Notes under the pieces: generated by a model
The model's database searches: none
What the model saw: the letters and a program-made list of their open reading frames with translations, nothing else
Told to the model about the DNA's origin: nothing
Made by a program: the position numbers and the translations under genes
Assembly (NCBI RefSeq): GCF_002575655.3
Contig: NC_053039.3
Span: 377,185,633 to 377,249,632, forward strand
Length of the DNA stretch: 64,000 nt
Source of the DNA: Aegilops tauschii subsp. strangulata
Lineage: Eukaryota > Streptophyta > Magnoliopsida > Poales > Poaceae
Reading direction: 5' to 3'
Shown: positions 22,071 to 35,060 of the stretch, in pieces
How the letters are laid out: the number at the start of each line of letters is the position of its first letter
How positions within the stretch are numbered: position 1 is the first letter of the stretch

Positions 22071-22340
22071 GAGCATTGTAGACATAGAAATTTGCAAAAT
22101 ACATACAGATCTGAATGTGGCAGACCCGTTGACTAAACTTATCTCACAAGCAAAACATGATCACACCTTAGTACTCTTTGGGTGTTAATCACATGGAGAT
22201 GTGAACTAGATTACTCACTCAAGTAAACCCTTTGGGTGTTGGTCACATAGCGATGTGAACTATGGGTGTTAATCACATGGTGATGTGAACTATTGATATT
22301 AAATCACATGCCGATGTGAACTAGATTTTTGACTCTAGTG

Positions 22341-22352
22341 CAAGTGGGAGAC
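22341..22352 (+). other. Polypurine tract of Angela-type element
   Basis: CAAGTGGGAGAC directly precedes the 3' LTR, as usual for this group. Just upstream (about 22175-22320) is a short direct repeat of TCACATGG(T/A)GATGTGAACTA-like units, three to four times. Confidence 0.8.
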
Positions 22353-24075
22353 TGAAGGAAATATGCCCTAGAGGCAATAATAAAGTTGTTATTTTATATT
22401 TCCTTATATCATGATAAATGTTTATTATTCATGCTAGAGTTGTATTAACCGGAAACTTGATACATGTGTGAATACATAGACAAAACAAAGTGTCCCTAGT
22501 ATGCCTCTACTTGACTAGCTCGTTAATCAAAGATGGTTAAGTTTCCTAACCATAGACATGTGTTGTCATTTGATGAATGGGATCACATCATTAGGAGAAT
22601 GATGTGATGGACAAGACCCATCCGTTAGCTTAGCACTATGATCGTTTAGTTTATTGCTATTGCTTTCTTCATGACTTACACATGTTCCTATGACTATGAG
22701 ATTATGCAACTCCCGAATACCGGAGGAACACTTAGTGTGCTATCAAACGTCACAACATAACTGGGTGATTATAAAGATGCTCTACAGGTGTCTCCGATGG
22801 TGTTTGTTGAGTTGGCATAGATCAAGATAGGATTTGTCACTCCAATTGTCGGAGAGGTATCTCTGGGCCCTCTCGGTAATGCACATCAGTATGAGCCTTG
22901 CAAGTAATGTGAATAATGAGTTAGTTGCGAGATGATGCATTACAGAACGAGTAAAGAGACTTGCCGGTAACGAGATTGAAATTGGTATTGAGATACCGAC
23001 GATCGAATCTCGGGCAAGTAACATATCGATGACAAAGGGAACAATGTATGTTGTTATGCGGTTTGACCGGTAAAGATCTTCGTAGAATATGTGGGAGCCC
23101 ATATGAGCATCCAGGTTCCGCTATTGGTTATTGACCGGGGACGTGTCTCGGTCATGTCTACATAGTTCTCGAAACTGTAGGGTCCGCACGCTTATCGTTC
23201 TGTGAGGATCGGTATTATGAATTTATGTGTTTTGATGTAACGAAGGTTGTTCGGAGTCCCGGATGTGATCACGAACATAACGAGGAGTCTCGAAATGGTC
23301 GAGACATAAAGATCGATATATTGGATGGCTATGTTTGGACATCGGAATGGTTCCGGTTGAGTTCGGGCATTTACCGGAGTACCGGGAGGTTACCGGAACC
23401 CCCCGGGGAGTGTATGGGCCTTATTGGGCCTTAGTGGGAGAGAGGAGGAGGCGGCCTAGGAGGGGGCGCCCCCCAAGCCCAATCCGAACTGGGACAGGGG
23501 CCTGCCCCCCTTTCCTTCCTCCCTCTCTCCTCCTTCCTTCCTTTCCTACTCCTAGTTGGAAGGGGGGAATCCTACTCCCGGTGGGAGTAGGACTCCCCTA
23601 GGGCGCGCCATAGAGAGGGCCGGCCCTCCCCCTCCTCCACTCCTTTATATACGGGGGAGGGGGGAACCCCATAGACACACAAGTTGATCATTGTCTTAGC
23701 CGTGTGCGGTGCCCCCCTCCACATATTCCACCTTAGTCATATCGTTGTAGTGCTTAGGCGAAGCCCTGCGTTGGTAACTTCATCAACACCATCATCACGT
23801 CGTCGTGCTCACGAAGCTCTTCCCCGACACTCAGCTGGATCAAGAGTTCGTGGGACGTCACCGAGCTGAACGTGTGCAGATCATGGACGTGCCGTACTTT
23901 CGGTACTATGATCGGTTGAATCGCGAAGATGTTAGACTACATCAACCGCGTCACTTGACGCTTCCACTTACGGTCTACGATGGTACGTGGACAACACTCT
24001 CCCGCTCGTTGCTATTCATCACATAGATCTTGCGTGATCGTAGGATTTTTTTTGAAATTACTGCGTTCCCCAACA
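22353..24075 (+). repeat. 3' LTR of Angela-type element
   Basis: Same length as the 5' LTR. Its TATA box is at 23646-23651 and the U3 hairpin at 23571-23591 is intact. Open frames at 23225-23601 repeat those of the 5' LTR. Confidence 0.95.
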
Positions 24076-24080
24076 AATAG

Positions 24081-24182
24081 CTGCCAATAAACAAGCAGAG
24101 ACATCCCTAGTTGTTGCAACACCTTCCACAGTACCACCAGCTGCACGAGTTACTCGTTGGTCAACCCAGCTAGCAGCACGTT
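24081..24182 (+). pseudogene. CACTA gene exon fragment between two insertions
   Basis: Only 102 bp of the original exon separates the two retrotransposons. It continues the frame from 15547 and codes for ...KQAETSLVVATPSTVPP, ending ...RWSTQLAAR. Its last five bases, ACGTT (24178-24182), are the target site of the second Copia and recur at 59701-59705. Confidence 0.65.
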
Positions 24183-25036
24183 TGAAAGGATCGAGAAGAA
24201 GTGTCTAGAGGGGGTGAATACACTCTTAACAAAAAAAGTTGCAGTTTTTAAATTCTTTAAGTTGAAGTGGAGTTTTAGCACAAGTTCAAGCATTCACAAT
24301 ACATATCAAGCAAGCATGACAAGAGTATATGAGCAGCGGAAAGTAAATCATGCAAGTTGCAAGAATGAAAGGGGGTGGGATTGAAGTGTGCAAACGCAAT
24401 TGGAGACACGGAGATTTTTGGCGTGGTTCCGATAGGTGGTGCTATCATACATCCACGTTGATGGAGACTTCAACCCACGATGGTAACGGTTGCGCGAGTC
24501 CACGGAGGGCTCCACCCACGAAGGGTCCACGAAGAAGCAACCTTGTCTATCCCACCATGGCCATCGCCCATGAAGGACTTGCCTCACTAGGGTAGATCTT
24601 CACGAAGTAGGCGATCTCCTTGCCCGTACAACCTCCTTGGTTCAACTCCACAAAATTGATGGAGGCTCCCATGTGACACCTAACCAATCTAGGAGACACC
24701 ACTCTCCAAGAGGTAATAGATGGCGTGTTGATGATGAACTCCTTGCTCTTGTGCTTCAGATGATAGTCTCCCCAACACTCAACTCTCTCTCATAGGATTG
24801 GATTTGGTGGAAAGATGATTTGAGTGGAAAGCAACTTGGGGAAGGCTAGAGATCAAGATTTATGTGGTTGGAATGGAATATCTTGACCTCAACACAAGTG
24901 TAGGTGGTTCTCTCTCAGAAAATGTATGTTGGAAGTGTAGGCATGTTCTGATGGCTCTCTCCACGAATGAAGAGTGGGTGGAGGGGTATATATAGCCTCC
25001 GCACAAAATCTAACCGTTACACACAAATCACCAAAC

Positions 25037-25422
25037 TCGGTGGGACCGAATTAGAAAACTCGGTCGGACCGATTTGGTTCATAATGTGACCGTTAGGCAT
25101 TTCGGTGGGACCGACATGATCAACTCGGTGGGACCGATGTGCTAGGGTTAGGGTAAAGCCTTATCTTGGTTGGACCGATTACACAAACTCGGTGGGACCG
25201 ATTTGGGTAATAAGCACAACAGAGAGTTGGCCAAGCAAACTCGGTGGTACCGATCTCATACTTCAGTGAGACCGAAATTAATGCAATAGACAACAGAGAG
25301 TTTGCAAGCCCATCTCGGTGAGACCGAGATCCCAATGGTGAGACCGAAGTGACTAGGGTTTCTCGCAGTGGCTATGTCACGAGAACTTGGTGCCGCCGGA
25401 TAGAAAGTTTCGGTGGGGCCGA
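25037..25422 (-). promoter_or_regulatory. TCGGTnnnACCGA palindrome array in Copia U3 (3' LTR copy)
   Basis: About ten 13-bp interrupted palindromes (TCGGTGGGACCGA and variants such as TCGGTCGGACCGA) lie in ~390 bp. In element orientation they sit directly upstream of the TATA box. Several have lost one arm by mutation. They are likely promoter elements or protein-binding sites (inference). Confidence 0.7.
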
Positions 25423-25486
25423 GTTTGACTTTTGGTTTTGGGACATATGTGGATGTGAGAAAGTGGTTGAGGGCTTTGGAGCATAT

Positions 25487-27014
25487 TGATAACCCACATG
25501 TATAGGGGATCAATTGTAGCCTCTTTCGATAACTAAAAGTGTCGAACCCAACGAGGAGCTAAAGGTAGAACAAATATTCCCTCAAGTTCTATCGACCACC
25601 AATACAACTCTACGCACGCTTGACGTTCGCTTTACCTAGAACAAGTATGAAACTAGAAGTACTTTGTAGGTGTTTTTGGACAGGTTTGCAAGATAATAAA
25701 GAGCGAGTAAATAAAAGCTAGGGGCTGTTTAGATAAAAGACACACCTAAATTAGTTTTAGTAGAGAGCTTGTTGTCACGAGAAAGTTATTTGTCCCTAGG
25801 CAATCGATAACTAGACCGGTAATCATTATTGCAATTTTATTTGAGGGAGAGGCATAAGCTAACATACTTTCTCTACTTGGATCATATGCACTTATGATTG
25901 CAACTCTAGCAAGCATCCACAACTACTAAAGATCATTAAGGTAAAACCCAACCATAGCATTAAAGTATCAAGTCCTCTTTATCCCATATGCAAACAACCT
26001 ACTTACTCGGGTCTGTGCTTCTGTCACTCACGCCACCAACCATAAGCAAATCATGAACATATTGCAAACCCTACAGCGGGAATCCCTCATGCTTGCGCGA
26101 CACGGAGAGCACCATAGGATAGCACCAATAATAAAACATGCAACTCAAACCAATCACGATCATCAATTAACCCATAGGACAAAACAGATCTACTCAAACA
26201 TCATAGGATAGCCATACATCATTGGGAAATAATATATAACATTGAGCACCATGTTTAAGTAGAGATTACAGCAGGTAAGAGAGATGTTACACCGCTGCAT
26301 AGAGGGGGGAAGAGTTGGTGATGATGGTGGTGAAGTTGTTGGTGAAGATTGCGGTGATGATGATGGCCACGACAGCGTTCCGGCACCACCGGAAGAGAAG
26401 GGGAGAGGGGCCCCCTTCGTCTTCTTCTTCCTTGACCTCCTCCCTAGATGGGAGAAGGGTTTCCCCTCTGGTCCTTTGCCTCCATGGCGTGGGAGGGGCG
26501 AGAGCCCCTCCGAGATTGGATCTGTCTCTCTGTCTCTCTCTGTTTCTGCGTTCTCCTCTGCTGCCCTTTCACCGTTTCTTTTATATCCGGAGATCCGTAA
26601 CTCCGATTGGGTTGAATCTTTCGCCCAGATTTTTCTCATAAAATTAGCTTTCTTGTGGCAAAAGAAGAGCGTCAACCGCCTTACGGGGTGCCCACGAGGG
26701 TCCAGGGCACGCCTACCCCCCTGGGGCGCGCCCCCCTGCCTCGTGGCCCCCTCGGGCACCGTCTCGCGTTGATTTTACTTCCCAAAAATCATAAATATTC
26801 CAAAATAATTCTCTGTCCGTTTTTATCCCGTTTGGACTCCGTTTGATATTGGGTTTCTGTGAAACATAAACATGCAACAAACAGGAACTGGCACTAGGCA
26901 CTGGATCAATATGTTAGTCCCAAAAATAGTATAAAAAGTTGCCAAAAGTATATGAAAGTTGTAGAATATTGGCATGGAACAATCAAAAATTATAGATACG
27001 ACGAAGACGTATCA
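25487..27014 (-). repeat. 3' LTR of Gypsy copy 2
   Basis: Runs from TGATAACCC to ACGTATCA on the plus strand. Frames at 26190-26772 on both strands are LTR sequence (they repeat at 32306-32794 and in copy 1) and are not genes. Confidence 0.93.
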
Positions 27015-27028
27015 GCATCCCCAAGCTT
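27015..27028 (-). other. Polypurine tract of Gypsy copy 2
   Basis: Reverse complement reads AAGCTTGGGGATGC, identical to copy 1. Confidence 0.75.
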
Positions 27029-30000
27029 AATTCCTGCTCGTCCTCGAGTAGGTAAATGATAAAAAAGATAATTTTTGATGTGGAATGCTACCTAGCATAA
27101 TCTTGATCATGTATCTAATCATGGCATGAATATTAAGATACGAGTGATTCAAAGCAATAGTCTATCATTTGACATAAAAACAATAATACTTCAAGCCTAC
27201 TAATAAAGCAATCGTGTCTTTTCAAAATAACAAGGCCAAAGAAAGTTATCCCTACAAAATCATATAGTCTGGCTATGCTCCATCTTCACCACACAAAATA
27301 TTCAAATCATGCACAACCCCGATGACAAGCTGAGCAATTGGTTCATACTTTTTAACGCGCTTCAGCTTTTTCAACCCTCACGCAATACATGAGCGCAAGC
27401 CATGGATATAGCACTATAGGTGGAATAGAATATGATGATGGGGGTTATGTGGAGAAGACAAAAAAAAGAGAAAGTCTCACATCGACGCGGCTAATCAACG
27501 GGCTATGGAGATGCCCATCAATTGATGTCAATGTGAGGAGTAGGGATTGCCATGCAACGGATGCACTAAGAACTATAAGTATATGAAAGCTCAAACTGAA
27601 ACTAAGTGGGTGTGCATCCAACTTGCTTGCTCATGAAGACCTAGGGCATTTGAGGAAGCCCATCGTTGGAATATACAAGCCAAGTTCTATAATGAAAATT
27701 CCCACTAGTATATGGAAGTGATAACTCAAGAGACTCTCTATATGAAGAACATGGTGCTACTTTGAAGCACAAGTGTGGTAAAAGGATTGTAACATTGCCC
27801 CTTCTCTCTTTTTCTCTGATTTTTTTCTTTTTTCTTTTCTCCTTTTTTTGGGCCTTCTCTTTTTTTGGCCTTTCTCTTTTTTTTCGTCCCGAGTCTCATC
27901 CCGACTTGTGGGGGAATCATAGTCTCCATCATCCTTTCCTCACTGGGGCAATGCTCTAATAATGATGATCATCACACTTTTATTTACTTACAACTCAATA
28001 TTACAACTCGATACTAGAAAAACGATATGACTCTATATGAATGCCTCCGGCGGTGTACCGGGATGTGCAATGATCTAGCGTAGCAATGACATCAAAAAAC
28101 AGACAAGCCATGAAAACATCATGCTAGCTATCTTACGATCATGCAAAGCAATATGACAATAAATGCTCAAGTCATGTATATGATGATGATGGAAGTTGCA
28201 TGGCAATATATCTCGGAATAGCTGTGGAAATGCCATGATATGTAGGTATGGTGGCTGTTTTGAGGAAGATATAATGAGGCTTATGTGTGACAAAGCATAT
28301 CATATCACGGGGTTTGGATGCACCGGCGAAGTTTGCACCAACTCTCGAGGTGAGAAACGGCAATGCACGGTACCGAAGAGGCTAGCAATAATGGAAGGGT
28401 GAGAGTGCGTATAATCCATGGACTCACATTAGTCATAAAGAACTCATATACTTATTGCAAAAGTTTATTAGCCCTCGAAGCAAAGCACTACTACGCATGC
28501 CCCTAGCGGGATAGATTGGTATGAAAAGACCATCGCTCGTCCCCGACCACCACTCATAAGGAAGACAATCAATAAATAAATCATGCTCCGACTTCGTTAC
28601 ATAACGGTTCACCATACGTGCATGCTACGGGAATCACAAACTTCAACACAAGTATTTCTACAATCCACAACTACCCACTAGCATGACTCTAATATCACCA
28701 TCTTTATATCGCAAAACTATTGCAAGGAATCAAACATATCATATTCAGTGATCTACAAGTTTTATGTACGATTTTATGACTAACCATGTGAATGACCAGT
28801 TCCCGTCATCTCTCTAAATAGATATAAGTGAAGCAAGAGAGTTTAATTCTTTCTACAAAAGATATTCCCACGCTCTAACAAATATAAGTGAAGCAAAAGA
28901 GCATTCTACAAATGGCGGTTTTCTATGTGAAGAGAAACAGGCAATCCAAACTTTAAATGATATAAGTGAAGCACACGAAGCATTCTATAAAGCCATACTC
29001 AAAAGATATAAGCGAAGTGCAAAGAGCATTCTATAAATCAACCAAGGACTATCTCATACCAGCATGGTGCGTAAAAGAAAAATGAAAACTAAATGCAAAA
29101 GACGCTCCAAGATTTGCACATATTGCATGAACGAAACGAATCCGAAAACATACCGATACTTGTTGAAGAAAGAGGGGATGCCTTCCGGGGCATCCCCAAG
29201 CTTAGACGCTTGAGTCTCCTTGAATATTTACTTGGGGTGCCTTGGGAATCCCCAAGCTTGAGCTCTTGCCTCTCTTCCTTCTTCTCACATCGAGACCTCC
29301 TCGATCATCGAACACTTCATCCACACAAAACTTCAACAAAAAACTCGGTAAGATCCGTTAGTATAATAAAGCAAATCACTACTCTAAGTACTGTTGCAAA
29401 CCAATTCATATTTTTTTCATTGTGTCTACTATAATATAACTTTTTCATGGCTTAATCCACTGATATAAATCAATAGTTTCATCAAAACAAGCAAACTATG
29501 CATCAAAAACAGAATCTGTCTAAAACAGAACAGTCTGTAATAATCTGAACATTCACCCTACTTCTGATACTTGAAAAATTCTGCTAAAATTAGGAAAAAT
29601 AAACAATTTGTATAGAAAGACAGTGCAAAAAGTTTCAGAACCATTCGACGTTCCAGTAAAAAAAAAGGAAAAATCGCGCACTACAGCCAAAGTTTCTATC
29701 CTACACCGTACAAACCAACAAGCACTGTAAACATCCTAAAGGCAAACCTTAGCACATTATTTTTATAATACAATGGAATTGTACAAGGGGATAATTATTT
29801 TTGTTGAAAAGTTTCTGTAATCAAGATTCACAAAGTTTCCGTGAGCATGAACAAAGTTCAAGGCTAGCTCCCACTTCAACAATGCTCGTCTTTCTCACTT
29901 TCGCTTTTCTTTTTGAAAAAGTTTTGGGTTCCCCTCTTTATTTTTGTTGTTTTTAAACTATATGAAAGCACTCAACAGAATTAAATGACTCTCTAAAACT

Positions 30001-30043
30001 TCCAGGTTGTCTCCCTGGCAGCGCTTTCTTTAAAGCCATTAAG
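27029..30043 (-). other. 3' non-coding region of Gypsy copy 2
   Basis: No gene. It carries the same blocks as copy 1 in reverse: the pyrimidine-rich tract at about 27790-27895, the CTTCACTTATATC-type units at 28800-29040 and the paired stem-loops at 29174-29256. Confidence 0.75.
29174..29256 (-). other. Pair of conserved stem-loops (copy 2)
   Basis: GGGGATGCC/GGCATCCCC (29174-29197, loop TTCCGG) is perfect. The second hairpin, 29231-29256 (CTTGGGGTGCC...), has one substitution that breaks a pair. Confidence 0.8.
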
Positions 30044-31403
30044 CTAGGCATATAGTGCCCAAGTAGTGAATCCACCCGGATCCCAAGGTATATCAAAGCC
30101 AATTTTAATTAGCAATGATTTGTAATTTAGTAGTGAGCACAAAGCAACATATATCATGTAATGACGAAGTCTAACTCTCTTCCTATGCATCGGCATGTCA
30201 TAAAAGAACAATTCATGCACACATAGTAAAGGCCAATGCATAGTATAAACAGTTTCTTGCAATTTTATCATGTGGGAAACATAGAGAGGTGGAGATATAG
30301 TTCCTCTCTCATAATAATTGCAAGTAGGAGCAGCAAGCACATGCATATTATACTCATCAAAATCATCATGTGTAGTAGTAAAAGGCAACCCATCAATATA
30401 ATCCTTAATAAGCAAAAACTTCTCCGATATAGTGTAGTTTGGAGAATTCAAAAAGATAATAGGACTATCATGTGTGGGTGCAATAGCAACAATTTCATGT
30501 TTAACATAAGGAACTATAGCAAGTTCATCTCCATAAGCATAATTCATATTGGCATCTTGGCCACAAGCATAGCAAGCATCATCAAAAAGGGATATTTCAA
30601 AAGAATCAACGTGATCATAGCAATTATCATAGCATTCATCCTTCGGTAAGCATGAAGGGAAATTAAACAATGTATGAGTTGAAGAGTTACTCTCATTAGA
30701 AGGTGGGCACGGGTGATCAATCCGCTCTTCCTCCTTTTGTTCTTCGCTCTCATCCTCATCTTTTTCATCCAATGAGCTCACAGTTTCATCAATTTCTTCT
30801 TCCATAGATTCCTGCAAAATATTAGTGTCTTCTGGGACAACGGAGACTTTCTCAATAAACGCATCAATATCGGAATTGTATTCATAATTCTCATAACAGT
30901 ATTTAAGGATAGCTAAATTTTCAGGTCTGTAAACAACATCATAAAGATTTTCATATTCTTTGAACATAGATTCAATTTCATAAGCACCCATAAAAGCAAC
31001 AAATTCTTATATTTGTTCCACATCATAGTAATCATATATACCTCTAGCATAAGAAGCCAAGGTTTCATTATCATTAAATTTGCATGAAAAGGGAAGGTGT
31101 GGAAACTTCATCCTAGAGCAACAAGTATAATCATATCTCAAGCATAGTTGCCTAGCATACCACTTCAACATATAAATTTGATCCCATAATAGTTTCCCTT
31201 TTTTGAGTCAAGCGATAATACCTAAAGTATCCACGTTGATCCAACGTGTCTCCCATTACCAAATTTAATGGGGTTTTCTCTGGATTATCAAAGTAGTACA
31301 TAATATCTGTCACATAACGAGCATCGAGGGTTTTAGGAGGTTCCTCATCTCCATGAGTAGCAAGTACACCTAATTTTTTTGGTATTTCGTGTTCCATATC
31401 CAT
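30044..31403 (-). pseudogene. Orphan ORF of the non-autonomous Gypsy (copy 2)
   Basis: The main frame is 30991-30044 (315 codons, from MGAYEIESMFKEYENL). An upstream frame, 31403-31152 (83 codons, from MDMEHEIPKK), probably encodes the N-terminus but is in another frame, with stops between them. The protein matches copy 1: acidic stretch (DEKDEDESEEQKEEE), CYACGQDANMNYAYGDELAI, then a C-terminal half with YTISEKFLLIKDYIDG, MHWPLLCVHELFFYDMP, ending WALYA at the stop. The N-termini of the two copies diverge after IPKK. It is acidic and rich in Tyr, Asp and Cys, with no signal peptide or clear membrane segment. It is the element's only ORF. Function unknown: a diverged gag-like or regulatory protein is possible, and I found no motif to decide. 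Confidence 0.75.
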
Positions 31404-31509
31404 AACTAAAGATAGAGAACAACTAAGAACAGCAAATAAAAATTACTTAGTGATAAAGCAAACAAGCACACACGAGAATATTCACCCCATGCTATTGCTC
31501 CCCGGCAAC

Positions 31510-31527
31510 GGCGCCAGAAAAAGGTCT
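31510..31527 (-). other. tRNA-Asp primer binding site region of Gypsy copy 2
   Basis: The plus strand CTCCCCGGCAACGGCGCCA (about 31499-31517) is the complement of the primer site, followed by the 11-nt spacer to the LTR end at 31528. Confidence 0.85.
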
Positions 31528-33049
31528 TGATAACCCACAAGTATAGGGGATCAATTGTAGCCTCTTTCGATAAGTAAGAGTGTCGAACCCAACAAGGAGC
31601 TAAAGGTAGAACAAATATTCCCTCAAGTTCTATCGACCACCGATACAACTCTACGCACACTTGACGTTCGCTTTACCTAGAACAAGTATGAAACTAGAAG
31701 TACTTTGTAGGTGTTTTTGGATAGGTTTGCAAGATAATAAAGAGTGAGTAAATAAAAGCTAGGGGCTGTTTAGATGAAGACACAACTAAATTAGTTTTAG
31801 TAGAGAGCTTGTTGTCACGAGAAAGTTATATGTCCCTAGGCAATCGATAACTAGACCCGTAATCATTATTGCAATTTTATTTGAGGGAGAGGCATAAGCT
31901 AACATACTTTCTCTACTTGGATCATATGCACTTATGATTGGAACTCTAGCAAGCATCCGCAACTACTAAAGATCATTAAGGTAAAACCCAACCATAGCAT
32001 TAAAGTATCAAGTCCTCTTTATCCCATACGCAAACAACCTACTTACTCGGGTCTGTGCTTCTGTCAGTCACGCCACCCACCATAAGCAAATCATGAACAT
32101 ATTGCAAAACCTACAGCGGGAATCCCTCACGCTTGCGCGACACGGAGAGCACCATAGGACAACACCAATCATAAAACATGCAACTCAAACCAATCACGAT
32201 CATCAATTAACCCATAGGACAAAATAGATCTACTCAAACATCATAGGATAGCCATACATCATTGGGAAATAATATATAGCGTTGAGAACCATGTTTAAGT
32301 AGAGATTACAGCGGGTAAGAGAGGTTACACCGCTGCATAGAGGGGGGAAGAGTTGGTGATGATGGTGGTGAAGTTGTTGGTGAAGATTGCGGTGATGATG
32401 ATGGCCACGGCAGCGTTCCGGCGCCACTGGAAGAGAAGGGGAGAGGGGGGCCCTTCGTCTTCTTCTTCCTGGACCTCCTCCCTAGATGGGAGAAGGGTTT
32501 CCCCTCTGGTCCTTGGCCTCCATGGTGTGGGAGGGGCGAGAGCCCCTCCGAGATTGGATCTGTCTCTCTGTCTCTCTCCGTTTCTGCGTTCTCCTCTGCT
32601 GCCCTTTCACCGTTTCTTTTATATCCGGAGATCCGTAACTCCGATTGGGTTGAATCTTTCGCCCAGATTTTTCTCATAAAATTAGCTTTCTTGCGGCAAA
32701 AGAAGAGCATCAACCGCCTTACGGGGTGCCCACAAGGGTCCAGGGCACGCCTGCCCCCTGGGGGCGCCCCCTGCCTCGTGGCCCCCTCGGGCACCGTCTC
32801 GCGTTGATTTTACTTCCCAAAAATCATAAATATTCCAAAATAATTCTCTGTCCGTTTTTATCCCGTTTGGATTCCGTTTGATATTGGGTTTTTGCGAAAA
32901 ATAAACATGCAACAAACAGGAACTGGCACTGGGCACTGGATCAATATGTTAGTCCCAAAAATAGTATAAAAAGTTGCCAAAAGTATATGAAAGTTGTAGA
33001 ATATTGGCATGGAACAATCAAATATTATAGATACAACGGAGACGTATCA
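31528..33049 (-). repeat. 5' LTR of Gypsy copy 2
   Basis: 1522 bp, near-identical to 25487-27014. The two differ by scattered substitutions and small indels, which supports an insertion of some age. Confidence 0.93.
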
Positions 33050-33350
33050 CATATCACTAAGCACTTTGAGCAAGCAAGCCATTAAGCAACACCTCATCCC
33101 CTCTTAATAGTATTGCCTTTCCTATGGACTCAATGTGATCTTGGATCACTAAAATGAAAAATGTAGAGTCCTGATCTTTGAGCTTGAGCCAATCCTTTGT
33201 CCTTATCATCTTGAAAGGGGTTCCACATTCTCTTGTGCATGCCACTCCACTATTGAACTTATCTGAAGCATACTAGATGAAAGCATTAGTCCAACAAGAG
33301 ATATGTTGACATTAGTTACCAAAATCACCCAGGGAGCACTTGTGCTTTCA

Positions 33351-34151
33351 ATCCCCCCCCTTTTGGTAATTGATGACAACATACATCAAAGATTTAGATA
33401 AAGATATAGAGAATAACAAGTAAAGCTTTGGAAAGACATGTAACATGCATAGGCTCCTCCTATATGTATGCAGTCATGTAAATATGGAATATAGGAGCAT
33501 GTGAATGCATAAGCATGACAGAGTAAGCAATGTGTTACATGTATCTTGGCTATATGCATCAGAGCAAAAGATGTGAATATAGGAAATGTACCTTCATGCT
33601 CATGAGTCCTTCTTGCAAACAGTATGTACATCAGCAAGAAATCCTCATGCACATGAATGTGATGGATATACTTACCTTGTGGTCTTGAGTTGGCTTAGAA
33701 AGGGATGAACCTGAGTAAACAAGGTTAGATAACACAGATACATCTACTAGCCAGAGCGAACAAAAAGAACCACAGGAGTACCAAGATTGGGATGACATGT
33801 AGAGTGTGAGCACTGGGTACTCTATTAGATATAGACATGTCCCCAAAAGGTAAAGATATGCAATGAATTCAAAGATTTTTTTCCTTTAGATGTCTTGCTC
33901 CCCCTGAATCTTATATGGGATACTGGGAGAAGATAGGGAACAGAAAATCAGAGCAAAGAAAATACACAAACAACATGAACATGTCTTTCCCCTCTAAAGA
34001 CATGTGACTTCTCTCCTCTTGAACACCAAGCATCTCGGGTATCTTCTCTCCCCCTGTTTGAAGCATTCTCTCCCCTTTTTGAAGGATTAAGCTTTGATGT
34101 GAACTCTCTCTCCCCCTTCGACATCAATTTCCAAGAAGGAATCCTCTAGAG
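33351..34151 (-). other. Copia 3' untranslated region and polypurine tract
   Basis: The plus strand ATCCCCCCCCTTTTGG (33351-33366) is, on the minus strand, the polypurine tract just before the 3' LTR. The rest is non-coding AT-rich sequence up to the Tat-like insertion; no gene seen. Confidence 0.7.
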
Positions 34152-35060
34152 TGTCGGATGTGGGGTTCCGGCAAACCCCTTAGGTTCGAACACTGGGGTG
34201 CGCGTGAAGTCTTTCCCTCCTACCGATCTACGCCCTAGCTCGCTAAGATCTCGCGGACGAACTCGACGAACTCGCAACACAGAGAGACACGGGGTTTATA
34301 CTGGTTCGGGCCACCGTTGTGGTGTAATACCCTACTCCAGTGTGGTGGTGGTGGATTGCCTCTAGGGCTGATGAAGAATAGTACAAGCGAAGAACAACCT
34401 CCTGAGGTTGAGGTGCTCTTGTGGCTAGGGTAGGCTCTCGATCAGGTTGGATCAAGCTAAGATGAGATGCCTCTACTATGGTGGCTAGCTCTACTTATAT
34501 AGGCCCTGGTCCTCTTCCCAAATATCGAGCGGGAAGGGACCAACAACGGCGGGCAAATTTGAAGGGGGACAGCTAGTACAAGCTATCCTGACAAAAGTGG
34601 TCTTCGCCTGCGGAAAGCTCTGGTGGTGATGCTGTCTTGGGCTCCATGATGACCTCCGCCTTGCCGTCCTCCTGGTCTTGGTCTCGTTGCACCAATATAG
34701 CAACCTTTGCATGATGCCTCGGTACTCCTCGCCTGCGCTGGCCTCCTTAGCACCAAAGAGGAAACAAGGACGCTGCGCGCGTTGGCGCCCGCCTGGCGCC
34801 TGCCTGGTGTCGTTCGTCATGGCTCACGTCACGAGGGCCTCGTGAGGTTTTGCCCCGCCTTGATATCTCCGCTCCTCGTGAGCCTGCCTGGCTAGGCCAC
34901 TCCAGAGGAGGTCTTGCGTCGTCCGCCTCGCGAGGCTTGGACCCTCGCGAGGGTCTTGGATGCCTTGTTGATGAAGATGGGTCGTACGGCCTGCTTGCTT
35001 AGCCACGCTGTGGGCCGCAGGCAGGCAAGTCTGGGGACCCCCGTTCCCAGAACGCCGACA
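34152..35060 (-). repeat. 3' LTR of the Tat-like element (909 bp)
   Basis: From TGTCGGATGTGG to AACGCCGACA on the plus strand. It contains short GC palindromes (CTCGCGAG-type, about 34930-34960). It matches the two parts of the right LTR. Confidence 0.92.

Larger units (their letters stand above)
15548..24075 (+). mobile_element. Angela/BARE1/WIS-type Ty1/Copia retrotransposon, complete but decayed
   Basis: An 8528-bp element with target duplication AATAG on both sides (15543-15547 and 24076-24080). LTRs are 15548-17270 and 22353-24075, both 1723 bp. The LTR start (GAAATATGCCCTAGAGGC) and end (CTGCGTTCCCCAACA) are those of the abundant Triticeae Angela/BARE1/WIS group. The primer site and polypurine tract are in place. 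Gag and pol are riddled with stops and frameshifts, and the LTRs show roughly 30 differences in their first ~0.9 kb by eye, so it is an old insertion. The terminal dinucleotides are the usual TG...CA. Confidence 0.95.
25487..33049 (-). mobile_element. Non-autonomous Ty3/Gypsy element, copy 2, complete
   Basis: A 7563-bp element on the minus strand inserted in the Copia 3' LTR, with target duplication CATAT (25482-25486, 33050-33054). 3' LTR 25487-27014 (1528 bp), polypurine tract 27015-27028, non-coding region, orphan ORF, tRNA-Asp primer site, 5' LTR 31528-33049 (1522 bp). Same family type as copy 1 and structurally complete, so it is the better reference for that family. No gag, protease, RT or integrase is present. 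Confidence 0.93.
24183..33350 (-). repeat. 3' LTR of the second Copia, split by Gypsy copy 2
   Basis: Segments 24183-25486 and 33055-33350 together make 1600 bp and match 58099-59700. The TATA box on the minus strand is at 24987-24994. The palindrome array lies at 25037-25422. The interruption is bounded by CATAT. Confidence 0.92.

Noticed and set aside
25120..25513. Minus-strand frames in the palindrome array
   Set aside because: Repeats of the TCGGTnnnACCGA word, present in both LTRs, without protein features.
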